DNA of 64,000 nt from Pycnococcus provasolii (lineage: Eukaryota > Chlorophyta > Pseudoscourfieldiophyceae > Pseudoscourfieldiales), in NCBI GenBank assembly GCA_049487715.1, contig CP150555.1:682001-746000 (forward strand), given 5' to 3'. Position 1 is the stretch's first letter. Every line of letters begins with the position of its first letter. Both the position numbers and the translations under genes were made by a program. Positions 50,800 to 60,402 of this stretch are shown here, piece by piece. The notes below the pieces were generated by a model. That model saw only the letters and a program-made list of their open reading frames with translations, had not been told where the DNA came from and ran no database searches.

Positions 50800-52431
50800 T
50801 GGATAAGTTCTGAGATCTTCGCCCTCCAACTCATTCGTTGCGCCGACAGCGATCGCATTTTTTGCCGTTGCTGGACTCAAAATTTCGTGCTTCAACGTCT
50901 CGACGGTATTGGTCCATTCGGCTTGTTTGCCCTGCTTCCTTCTCACGTTACCAGCTGCTACCACCACAACCATATTATCATTTTCATGCAAAAACTTATC
51001 AAGTTCGGATGAATGATGCGTGTACTCCTCGGAATCGTCTCCCCAACTGATGGTGTGCGTGCGAGCTCCCGCAGATGCGCTCCTCGTCAGGTAATCGCCA
51101 AAAGTGCCGATTTCCATGAGTGCTCCACCATTAGACCCAATGTCAAACACAATGAGCCTGGCGTCCGGTGCAGAACCCACTCCATCAAGGCCTGCCACGA
51201 GGCTGGCGACGTGCGTGCCATGTCCGTGACTGTCACTCGCAGTAGCTCTGGACTTTTTCTTAGCATCTTCCCAGACGATGTATGCGTCAATCTTTGGGTG
51301 CAGAAATTCGTTCTCCATGGCGACATTTGCCGGCGTTGCGCCGAGACTAGGCTGCGCGCTAATTGAGAGATTCGTGAAGTGGTTGGGCGATCCACCAAGG
51401 ATGCACGTGTTCACATCAACGCCTGTATCGCCAACACTCACCACCTCACCAGCCCCCTGATACTGATTGTTGTGCCTCCTTAAGGGAATTGTCGTAGCAG
51501 CTGTTGTAGTCGTGGTCGTGGTCGCGGTCGATGTTGTGGTAGTTGATATTGCGCTGGTTGTGCTTGTGGTATTAAAAGCATCCGTAGAATTGGTCGGCAA
51601 AGTTGTTGTGTAAATCGAGGTGGTATGGTTGGTGGTAGTGGTGGTGGAGCTGATTGGCAGGTAAGAAGTGGTAGTGGTGGTGGTGGTGGTCTCAGTGAAG
51701 TTGTCCGAGGTGGAATTCGTGGCGTTGTTGTCAGCGGCGCCGGCGCCGGCGGTGGTGGTGTCAAGTGTCGTTGTGGTTGTCGTCTGTGCGGTTGAACTCG
51801 TGGTACTCGTAGATGTGAAATCGCCTTGTCTCAAAGCGAGTCTGCTCAGCTTCGGTGCAACGAATGCCACACCAGGACTGTTTGCAAGAGCAAGCGCCTC
51901 AGCTCCGCCAACTTGGCGCGATATGACGACTCGTTTCTCCGAAAGCGTATGGTTGATGTACTCGAGAATGTGCACCTCAACAGCTGGGGCTTTCAGTGCA
52001 CCAACGTGCACCTTTTGACTAGGCTGCAGTGCGGCCGCTTGCGTGCAACCTCCAAAGCGACGAAAGCCAGATATTAGATTTGCTGCTTCAAGAGGCGTCT
52101 CAGACAAGGGAGCTGAGACGACGTACGTGTGACTCAGCGGAAGATATCCTTGCATGCTTGCGTTGACCAACCGTAAGTACGCATTTAGCTTTTCTGTTGC
52201 GGCGAGGGTAATTGGCGGCTTGACAGTGCAGTGGTACAGTGCAGCGTGAATTCCGTTAGCTGCAAGGGGCACGACGGAAGGCGAGGTTCGATTCTGCGTG
52301 CTCGCAGGTCCCACCCCCATCCTGCCTGAGACGGTTCTCGTGCTCAAGCTTGCATATGCGGGCTGTGTGAAAGTGGCGAGAGTTACGAGGCTGAGAACTA
52401 AGAGAGCCAAAGAGAGTCGACTAATCATCAT
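46948..52431 (-). CDS. secreted subtilisin-like (S8) protease with kringle, poly-Pro inserts and C-terminal anchor
   Basis: 1827 residues from ATG 52431, beginning with a signal peptide (MMISRLSLALLVLSLVTLAT). Order: prodomain-like region; Thr/Asn mucin-like tract (about 205-310); S8 catalytic Asp335 (SVGDTGVDVNT), His404 (SHGHGTHVAS) and the oxyanion Asn (VVAAGN). Next come long poly-Pro segments, a PA-like stretch, and a kringle (about 977-1057; TGVQCQAW, CRNPDSDPGGAWCYT, WEYCNIPRC, six Cys). Catalytic Ser1074 (RSGTSMSAPRVAG) follows. Past it are a beta-rich region, further SPPPPP stretches, a transmembrane helix (about 1745-1768) and a basic tail. All triad residues are present. His-Ser spacing is about 670 residues against about 157 in subtilisin, because of inserts. 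It is likely a cell-surface protease; the substrate is unknown. Confidence 0.9.
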
Positions 52432-53211
52432 GAGGCACGAGTCAAATAGACGCAGACGCACACGCACGCGCACACCAGTAGGCACCAAGTACACTCCCCA
52501 AAGAGGACACTGACTAAGGGCATTATGTATAGGTAAGTCCCACCACCACTCCCTCCGAGAACGAGTCCTCAGGAGCGCGCAGACAGGGTTGGACATTAAA
52601 CTTGATTCTGTATGGCGCGCGGGGGGGGGGGGGGGGAGGAGGACGAATACTAAAACACACACGACGACGGGGTTGCCTAAGTCCCAGCAATAATCTGTCC
52701 CAGCACCATCTGAGCACCCACCAAACCACCCGCACGTCTCCGTCGACGTCTCACCAGGCCCAGGGGGGAAACCAAACCAGCCGTCTCGGTCGGCAGGTGG
52801 TCTCGGCTAGCTAACCTTAGCTATGTAAGTGGTGGCCAGGTGGGGCAGCTTGCTCCCTTAGACTAGCTAGGTTAGGGTTAGGGTTAGGGTTACCCTGGCC
52901 CCTGGGTTACAAGGGCACCTGCCTTTCCGATCGGGCATGTAAGTACTGTAGTACTGTACTATCGTAGGGTAGTCTACGTGGTCAAGACTCAAGAAACGCG
53001 CGTTACCAAATAACTTTAAGATACGTCTCTCGTGTCTTTGGGTCATACAGACCTGTCATACAGTATAAACTACATAGTGGTAACTATTCCTAGCCTAAAG
53101 TTTATGGTAAAGTGAAGCTTTTAGTCTATGGATTCCTTTACCGGGTACTGTAGAGGTTTTTTTTTGTTAAAAGTTTTACTTACTGTATGTAATATAATTC
53201 TAGCGCTTAGT
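52432..53211. other. intergenic region with G-run, telomere-like tract and palindromic motifs
   Basis: 780 bp between two same-strand genes. It holds a 16-nt G-run (52621-52636), three TTAGGG units (52871-52892) and GTACTGTA palindromes around 52940-52960. No gene. Confidence 0.55.
52871..52892 (+). repeat. telomere-like (TTAGGG)3 tract
   Basis: Three and a half perfect TTAGGG units, about 440 nt upstream of the subtilase start codon. Confidence 0.85.
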
Positions 53212-56200
53212 TTACTGTGATGAATCAATTGCTTTCATCTTCATCTTCCTCTTCTCCTCGCGGCGAAGCTCTTTGCGGCGCTCCTGCTCTTGGCGCGCCT
53301 GTTCTGCAGCACGCCGAGCGGCTGCTGCGCGCTCTCTTGCCGCGGCAGCTCGAGCCGATGCGGCGGACTCCGAGGAATCCGTCGGCGATGTTGCCATGGA
53401 GTCTTCCACAGGTGCGGGAATCTGACGGATTGGATGTACAGTTGACTCTGGATCAGGAATAGAATGTTGCGTTGAAGGGGTCGTGAACGTGGATGGGGCG
53501 GCAGGCGGTGCAGCTAGGAATGCGGTAGGTCGCTTAGGAGCCAGCGGCGGCAATGTGGTGCCTCGGTTAGCTGTCGCCGCAGCAGCTGCAGCCTCGAGTG
53601 CCTCAATAGCACGAGCTGCCTCGACACGCTCCAATGCTCCATCGCCTTTCAATCCACCTGCAATTGGAGCGGCGGGTGGATCCTTTGTTGTTGGAGCTAA
53701 CTTTGTCGGTGAGCTGTGTCCACCCTTGCGGCCTTCCAGTACTAGAACATCATCCACACCCTGTGTTCGTTTGCGATTATCAGCGGCAGCAAGAACCTGC
53801 ATGCGTTCGGTGACACCTGGCCCAGGTCCTGATCCTGGTCGTTGCCCTGCTGGCCCTATGCCCGCGCCTGTTCCCCCACTGCGATATCCTCCGCTCGCGC
53901 TTATGCCTCCAGCTCCACCGAAGACACTGTCATTTCCACTCATGCTAACTCCACCGCTTCCGTCGTTGGTTGGCGTAAAGTTAAAGTCATCCGATGCTAT
54001 GGAAGCTGATCCGGTGCTGTCATTTCGAGAGTGCTTCGGCATTACCTTCAGAGCAAGGTGAGTAGTGCCCATATGAGGGCCCGAAAATGCGCCATAGGCA
54101 CCCGCGCCTGCTGCCGCGAGAGCAGCAGACAGGCTTCCAGCTCCCATCGACTCGGAAAGCGACGTTCCATCAGAAAAGCTTCCCACATCAGCCATAGCAG
54201 CTTCGTTTTCTGTATCTGTTTCTCCTGCACCCCCTTCCGCTTCTTCGGCCAATCCGATGCCCGGCGCGGGACGATGCCTGGCGTCTGGGAAAGAGGGAGG
54301 CGGAGCACCGCCAGCCGCGGCTGGCATGGGTGTCTCGAGTGTTGGCGCCTGAGGCATTTGTCCCTCCTTTGCGCCCCTCTTCGCCAGATGCTTTGCCTTG
54401 CCAGCCGCCTTCAGCTCTCGGGAGCTCGGTGGCTGCTCAGATTTTGCGGATAAACTTACAAGACCCACGCGAACTAGCATGGCTCTCAGCATGCTCGAAA
54501 ATGACTTTGCTTCGGCGCTGCTTGACGTGGGTGCCGAATGCCTCTGCTCACCGTCACCCCAGCCCATCATTGGGCCGGATCGTTCAATCTCGTGGAATCG
54601 CTGGCTTTCCGCTCGTTCAAAAACTTCTTCTGCTTGCGGAATTCCAACGAAGCCGTCATGCTGGTCAGACTTTCCTCCTTCCTCTGCCGCGCCAAGAGCT
54701 TCCGTGGCATCTGCGTTACTTTTTGCATATCTTTCGTCAATCTCGCGCAGATATCGCTTTCGCTTCATCATCTTTCGCATACGCCGAATTGTGAGTAAGA
54801 TTGCAAGCACGATGAGACCAAGCATTCCTCCCGCGGCAACGGATCCGACAGCCCAGCCCCAGGGTGGAATGACGACACCTAGCACACTGGTACCTTTCGA
54901 TCCGGCAGCAGCTGGAGATGGCGGTGGCGGCGGCTGGTGTAGCGGCGGTGGAAACGAAGGTGGCGTCGACGGTGGATGAGAGGGTGGCGATGGGGGCGGC
55001 GTGGGTGGGGGTGGAGGTGGTGGAGGCGGCGAAAAGGATGGAAAGGCACACCGACCTTCGTCAGGAACCGCAGTCCATCCCTGGATCACTGCACACGTGT
55101 CATCGATCGCCTCCTCACAAACTCCATAACGCTCGGCTGCCGGGCCTCCATGATGACACCACCTGCAGTAGCTGTGAGTTGCGCACGCGGAACATGTTCT
55201 GACACTTGCGCATGCGAATGTCTTCGTGGATGCGGGGGGCATCATGCACTGCTCTGCGCTGCTAGTCATGTCGGCATGAATGAAGTCGTCGCACAGCGCG
55301 GATCGAGCACCAAGACCAGTCCCAGGTACGCACCGCCTCTCATTTCCATTCACGCACCATCCGCATTTCGACGATGCAATGCACGCTGAGCACGCTGAGC
55401 TAGCGTTGGCAGCATTGTTCTGCTGCTGCGCGCACGTCTGCTCAGCATCGTTTGATCCAACTGCTTCCTTTACAGCCTCAGATCGTTCGACTACGGCCAC
55501 GTCCATCGAAAACGCTGCATCACCCGACGATGCGTACATACTGATGGCAACATCGGACAGGTTATTCGTATTCGCGTGCTCGAACCAGAGGACACATGGG
55601 CCACAGCGCATGCGAGATTTCGGAGTTCCCGGTGGCTGTGGAATGCGCGCAAGCTGCGCATCGTCCATGAGGAATGTGGCACTCTCCGGTGCAGCGTCGC
55701 CAGCTCGAACATCAACGCTTCCATATGGCGGGAAGAGGCTCGACCCTCGCGGCGCAACGGCTGTGTTTACCGCAATGCGAAGCACGCTGGAATTAAATCG
55801 TTGCTCATGAGCTAGACGTTTTAGAGGAGGTAATTCAGCTCGCCAAAATTTCCATCTTGCACCTGACAAAATGCCATCCACGCTCACACTGCCGTTCGCG
55901 CCTACCACGAGCTTTTCGGCTTGCTCCTCAGCTGTACTGACCCGCAGACGAGGTGCCGTGAAATTGGCGTACACCACCTCGTCGCATGCTTTGCTGCCAA
56001 CCATCGAATTAATCCAAGGTGCGCAGCCTGCACTTTGCAAGGACACCGAAGCGGCAATGGCGGCGACAGACGGAGAGCCTGCGACGCCGTTGCCCGCGAA
56101 TAAGGTGGTCTGTTTGGCGGATCCCGCTCGCACGCGCATCTCGGACTCCAAGTTCAGTCCCAGTGCCCTGGTTGCTCCTTGCAAGGTGTCGAATGACTCG

Positions 56201-56841
56201 TGGTAAAGTGCGGCATCCACCGCTCCAACCCCGGCCGTGTCCAGCTCAAGCTCGACGCGCGTCACGCACGGCGCGCCACACGGTGGCAGAGTGAGGATGT
56301 ACCACGACGGGAAACCCGGCAATTCCGCGACAGACTTCTCGAAGGTTGTCGTCTCGCCCAGATCAATCGCGACTGCGGGTGTGTTCGCAAAGGCTGCTCG
56401 CACGAGCACGCTTGCCTTGTCGTCGGCTGTCAGCGTCGCACGCACGACGCTGGCACCGCCAGGTACAAAGGCGTGAGCGACTACGTGGTCTTGCGCAATG
56501 CCGGCATACGTATGCGCGTTGGCCAAGGTTGTGTCGACGCCATCGACAAGCCTGACGTTTGCGGATACTTTGCCAACGAAGTCTATGCGAATCTGCGTTT
56601 CATGGCTTGCGTTGACTAAGGGGGGCAGCTTCCACTCGATCTGTATTTGCTCGTTACCACTGGGTACGTCGACATCAACGAGAGTTTCCCAAGAGAAATC
56701 TTGGGACGATGATGGTGATGTGGAGGCGGCCACCACAGACACCACCACCACACACACTAATAGTGACAACCACAACCACACAGGATTTAACACAAGGTTA
56801 TGCCATGGGAACCCGCTTCTTCTCCCTGGACATGGCCGCAT
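53212..56841 (-). CDS. single-pass receptor-like surface protein with two PSI domains
   Basis: 1209 residues. An N-terminal hydrophobic stretch (about 20-42, LWLSLLVCVVVVSVVAA) acts as signal peptide or anchor. The ectodomain of about 420 residues is beta-rich and unidentified. Two Cys-rich PSI (plexin-semaphorin-integrin) modules follow: about 469-525 (CSACIASSKCGWCVNG) and about 545-602 (CSACATHSYCRWCHHGG). Then come a Pro-rich hinge (about 605-645), a transmembrane helix (about 660-685, VGSVAAGGMLGLIVLAILL) and a basic stop-transfer. The cytoplasmic tail of about 500 residues is Gly/Ala/Ser-rich and ends in a charged helix (RAAEQARQEQERRKELRREEKRK). It is probably a surface adhesion or sensing protein; no kinase domain. 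It shares orientation and Pro-rich character with the subtilase downstream. Confidence 0.85.
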   Translation of the reverse strand: MRPCPGRRSGFPWHNLVLNPVWLWLSLLVCVVVVSVVAASTSPSSSQDFSWETLVDVDVPSGNEQIQIEWKLPPLVNASHETQIRIDFVGKVSANVRLVDGVDTTLANAHTYAGIAQDHVVAHAFVPGGASVVRATLTADDKASVLVRAAFANTPAVAIDLGETTTFEKSVAELPGFPSWYILTLPPCGAPCVTRVELELDTAGVGAVDAALYHESFDTLQGATRALGLNLESEMRVRAGSAKQTTLFAGNGVAGSPSVAAIAASVSLQSAGCAPWINSMVGSKACDEVVYANFTAPRLRVSTAEEQAEKLVVGANGSVSVDGILSGARWKFWRAELPPLKRLAHEQRFNSSVLRIAVNTAVAPRGSSLFPPYGSVDVRAGDAAPESATFLMDDAQLARIPQPPGTPKSRMRCGPCVLWFEHANTNNLSDVAISMYASSGDAAFSMDVAVVERSEAVKEAVGSNDAEQTCAQQQNNAANASSACSACIASSKCGWCVNGNERRCVPGTGLGARSALCDDFIHADMTSSAEQCMMPPASTKTFACASVRTCSACATHSYCRWCHHGGPAAERYGVCEEAIDDTCAVIQGWTAVPDEGRCAFPSFSPPPPPPPPPTPPPSPPSHPPSTPPSFPPPLHQPPPPPSPAAAGSKGTSVLGVVIPPWGWAVGSVAAGGMLGLIVLAILLTIRRMRKMMKRKRYLREIDERYAKSNADATEALGAAEEGGKSDQHDGFVGIPQAEEVFERAESQRFHEIERSGPMMGWGDGEQRHSAPTSSSAEAKSFSSMLRAMLVRVGLVSLSAKSEQPPSSRELKAAGKAKHLAKRGAKEGQMPQAPTLETPMPAAAGGAPPPSFPDARHRPAPGIGLAEEAEGGAGETDTENEAAMADVGSFSDGTSLSESMGAGSLSAALAAAGAGAYGAFSGPHMGTTHLALKVMPKHSRNDSTGSASIASDDFNFTPTNDGSGGVSMSGNDSVFGGAGGISASGGYRSGGTGAGIGPAGQRPGSGPGPGVTERMQVLAAADNRKRTQGVDDVLVLEGRKGGHSSPTKLAPTTKDPPAAPIAGGLKGDGALERVEAARAIEALEAAAAAATANRGTTLPPLAPKRPTAFLAAPPAAPSTFTTPSTQHSIPDPESTVHPIRQIPAPVEDSMATSPTDSSESAASARAAAARERAAAARRAAEQARQEQERRKELRREEKRKMKMKAIDSSQ

Positions 56842-58016
56842 GATTGGAATGGATTTGCCAAATAAATGTGAATTCGCGAGATGAGATGGGTCCCTGGAGG
56901 AAGAAGAAATACAAATGTGGCAAATGTGGTGTGCACAGCGTTGGGGACAAACAAACCCTATTCCTGAATTCTACCAACCACCAACCACCAACCTCCTAGG
57001 CTGCTAGGGCAAGGGAAACGAGAGGAGCCGCGGTCCCGAACCAACCAACCTACTGTATGCAAGCGGGAAATGCATAGTCTACCTGGTAGTTGGTACCACG
57101 CAAACGGACGGCAACTTGCACGAGCCACGAGCCACCACCCGCAAACCCCAAACGCCTGGAAGGGCTTGCACTGCCGGACCGGGTGCCGGGGGGCCGCAAA
57201 CGCCAGACTGCGAAGGCCAGGTGCTTATTGGGACCCATTGTGAAAACGCGGGGGGGATACGCTCTTGCACCTCAAGTACTGTACAGTACCGAGGATTTCC
57301 ACAGCAGTGATTCCACCACCTACTGCAAACCTTTACTCTTAGGCACGATACGAAACTCTGTCCCGGTTGCCAGGTTACTCTACAGGCCCTGGCCATACAA
57401 CGCATTTATCCGTTCAGAACCATGGTCAGAACCTGAACATGGTGGGTATTCTTAGTACTACTTAAGGTAGATCCAGGGTTAAGATGACCAGGTGGGGACA
57501 GGTGGTGGGGACCCGCCTACAGGTTGTAAATAAAGCTAGCGGCAGTTCCCTAGGTACCACTATGATAGTCTACCACTGACTGAAGTAAATTAAGTTTACT
57601 ACGATAGTATTTGTTCCGTTGTTTTTGTTCGGAAGAATACTACCACCTGAATAACTAGGGAATCCTCCTCCGGTACAGTTCTCCTGTAAGTACTCTCTCT
57701 CTGCAAGCTGTCTGCAAGAAACACAGGTTGGTTGTTCGAGAGCACAGGAGAGTGGGATCCCAAGACAGCCAAGAGGGCAGAGTAATCTCCCCCTAACCTT
57801 TAGCTAGCTAGGGCTATGGTGGTGGATCCCGAGCACAGAGGACATTAAGATGTAGTCGGTAGAGGGGGCCGTGAAAAAGTGACCTTAAACTTTACCAGAG
57901 GGTGTTAACAGGGCGCGTGCCCCCTCGCCGAATCGCTTGAAACTCTGGGCTGAGCACACACAACAAGTAAAGTTTAAGTCAACATTAATTATTAGAGTGT
58001 CAGCGGCCGCATTGTC
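56842..58016. other. divergent intergenic region, no gene seen
   Basis: 1.2 kb between the PSI gene and the kinesin gene. It has repeated CCAACCAACC and GGTACC-type words and a GTACTGTACAGTAC palindrome near 57277. Several CTAGCTAGG-like words occur. No coding frame is credible. Confidence 0.5.
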
Positions 58017-60158
58017 ATGGCACTGTCACCACTTGTCATGGCTGCTGGGACCATGGATCACGTCACAGATTTAGATCTTAATGGTCCTGTTGGTGATTCC
58101 ACGCCTCCTTCAAGAGGTGAGTCTCCTTCCAGTTCCAGTCTCTTGCCTGTGTTTGATGATGCGACCAACGAAGCACGAATGGAAGCTCGACGTCGTCAAG
58201 AAGCCTTGTGGGCCAACGCTGTCGTGGATGCACGAACACATTTCAGTGACCGAGAAGTGATCGCCTTGCACTCTAAGGCACTCAGAAATACAATCAACAC
58301 GTATCACGTCGCATCTTACCTTGCAAGGGGATCGACGCAGGAAGAGTGCGTGCTATCCAAACTGCCTCTCCCACTGCTGCGGCGTGTCGCCGAACTCGGA
58401 CTCGGACGCGGGCATGGCGCCGTCGTCTCTCTGGCGTCGGAACTGGGAAAGGAGGGACCAACGGTGCACAAGCAAAACTACCAAGCACAGACGAGTTTCC
58501 GAATCGTCGTGCGCAAGCGCCCTCTCCTCGAGCGCGAGGTAGGTGCCGGTAGCTTTGACTCCGTGACTTGCGACGCAAGCCACCGTGCCGTGACCTTGCA
58601 TTCCGGAAAGCTCATGCGCTCTGGAAGACGACTGACCATGACGCACTCACAGTTCCATCTCGACGAAGTGTTCGACAGCTGTGTTTCAGACGACACCGTA
58701 TGCAAGGGCGTCGTTGATCCGCTTCTCGAGCACGTACTTCACAATTGCAGTAAAGAAGGAGAGAACGAAGCAATGCCAAGTGCCACGATGGTAGCCTTTG
58801 GACAAACTGGGAGTGGGAAAACGAGAGTGCTTCGTGCGGCAATTAAGCACCTTGCCAAGACTCTGAAGAACTTTCAGGTGGTGGTGACATTTTTTGAGGT
58901 TCATGGCCGACGTTGCCTTGATTTGTTATCGGACCGCAAGGAAGTGTTCCTTCGTGCCGACGCGAAAGGCGACGTGCACGTGCGTGGTGCCGTGGAGCTG
59001 TGTATCGGTGCAGACGGCGATTCAAGCGAATCTTTAGAGAGCGCCCTGGATGCTGCTCTGAACCTTCGTGCAAGCGCCGCGACGGAGCGAAATAGCGCGT
59101 CAAGTAGAAGCCACGCCGTCTGCACTCTACGCATCGTGCGACGTTGCGATAAATGCGATAAGGGGGAAGAAGGAGGAGGTGGCGTGTTAACTCTCGTGGA
59201 CCTCGCCGGTTCTGAGCGCAACTACGAAACTACGCAAATGGATGCTGCGGAGCACCGCGTTTCTGCGGATATCAACAAATCCCTCATGGCGTTGAAAGAC
59301 TGCTTCAGAGCGCATGCGGCGCGGCACATGCGCTCGCAATGTACTGAACTTGGCGCAGATAAATCTGTACCACATGCTGCATTCCGTTCAAGCAGCAAGT
59401 TACTGCGAAACGCACCCTCACAACCTCCATACCGCGCATCGTCACTGACGCGGGTGCTACGCCAGTGCTTCGAGGCGCATGGCGTGCACCGAACTGTGGT
59501 TGTCGCATGTGTCAGCCCGGCTGCCGCGGATGTGGAGCACTCGCTCAATACATTGCGCCACGTCGTTCTGATGTCGCCACTACTCGAGATGATGAGCGGG
59601 AGACACGCGTGCGTCGACGTGCCAATGATGGGAAAACTCCAGGATGCCATGAGCGGCTCTTCGAGTGACACGGCGTGGCAGGTGACTCCGGTGGACCAGT
59701 GGACTTCGGAACATGTGCGGTCGTGGATTGCCCACGTGGACGATGGACGATTCGCGAATCTCGCTTTGCCACGAAATGTGGATGGCAAAATGCTCCTGAG
59801 CATTCCGGCACGTGGCTTCATGGCGCTTTTTGCAGAATCTGAGCGACACGCGCGTGGTGCAGGCGAGGGCGCTAGTTGGACAGTTGATTTGGCGGCACGT
59901 GCAGATGCGGAAGGGCATAGTCATTTGAATGATGCGCATAACGACGATGTGGAATGGGTGGATCTCTTTTCATCTCCGCCAAATGACGACGACGTCGATG
60001 ACGAGGAGGACGCTACGCCCAGCGAAGAGACTCAGGTTGCCCGCGCGGAGGCGATCGGCCGTGCTTTGTACAATGGCTTGCGCAAGGAGCATGTTCGCCA
60101 GATGTTATCGGCGTCGCAGAGCTCGCGCGCTGTCCGCTCGAGTTCCGAAAGAGCGTGA
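58017..60158 (+). CDS. kinesin-13-like motor protein with C-terminal SAM domain
   Basis: 713 residues from ATG 58017. The motor domain starts near residue 160 (FRIVVRKRPLLERE, a kinesin-13-type entry). P-loop GQTGSGKT is at 262-269, switch I is NSASSRSHAV and switch II is VDLAGSERNYETT, with NKSLMALKDCFRA and the terminal motor helix VEHSLNTLRHV. Kinesin-13 motors depolymerise microtubules rather than walk. The region before the motor (about 1-155) is partly helical. Residues about 558-610 fit a SAM domain (WTSEHVRSWIAHV, NVDGKMLLSIPARGFMALF), followed by an acidic tail. SAM plus kinesin-13 motor is known from KIF24, but there the SAM is N-terminal. Several motor loops are diverged (an insert around CDKCDKGEEGGGG). 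Confidence 0.88.
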   Translation: MALSPLVMAAGTMDHVTDLDLNGPVGDSTPPSRGESPSSSSLLPVFDDATNEARMEARRRQEALWANAVVDARTHFSDREVIALHSKALRNTINTYHVASYLARGSTQEECVLSKLPLPLLRRVAELGLGRGHGAVVSLASELGKEGPTVHKQNYQAQTSFRIVVRKRPLLEREVGAGSFDSVTCDASHRAVTLHSGKLMRSGRRLTMTHSQFHLDEVFDSCVSDDTVCKGVVDPLLEHVLHNCSKEGENEAMPSATMVAFGQTGSGKTRVLRAAIKHLAKTLKNFQVVVTFFEVHGRRCLDLLSDRKEVFLRADAKGDVHVRGAVELCIGADGDSSESLESALDAALNLRASAATERNSASSRSHAVCTLRIVRRCDKCDKGEEGGGGVLTLVDLAGSERNYETTQMDAAEHRVSADINKSLMALKDCFRAHAARHMRSQCTELGADKSVPHAAFRSSSKLLRNAPSQPPYRASSLTRVLRQCFEAHGVHRTVVVACVSPAAADVEHSLNTLRHVVLMSPLLEMMSGRHACVDVPMMGKLQDAMSGSSSDTAWQVTPVDQWTSEHVRSWIAHVDDGRFANLALPRNVDGKMLLSIPARGFMALFAESERHARGAGEGASWTVDLAARADAEGHSHLNDAHNDDVEWVDLFSSPPNDDDVDDEEDATPSEETQVARAEAIGRALYNGLRKEHVRQMLSASQSSRAVRSSSERA

Positions 60159-60402
60159 GGCAGTAGAAACGATGGTTTGAATACTGTATTGGACAAGAGG
60201 AAGCACTTGCGCAGAATTATTTTGTTTGTTCAAGTTTAATGTTGATAGATTATGGATAGTTGTAACTCCTGGTCTCTATAAGATTCCCAAGACGAGGTGG
60301 ATGGTGTGAGTGGACGACCGTTGGACGAAGTAATAATAAAGTACAATTCCATTAATAAATGAGCGATCTTAGGGTAGAATTTGAAAAGACACAAAGAGAC
60401 AA

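Noticed and set aside
12662-60326. 16-nt word TGGACGACCGTTGGAC present at 12662 and 60311
   Set aside because: About one shared 16-mer is expected by chance in 64 kb compared with itself, and the flanks do not extend the match.
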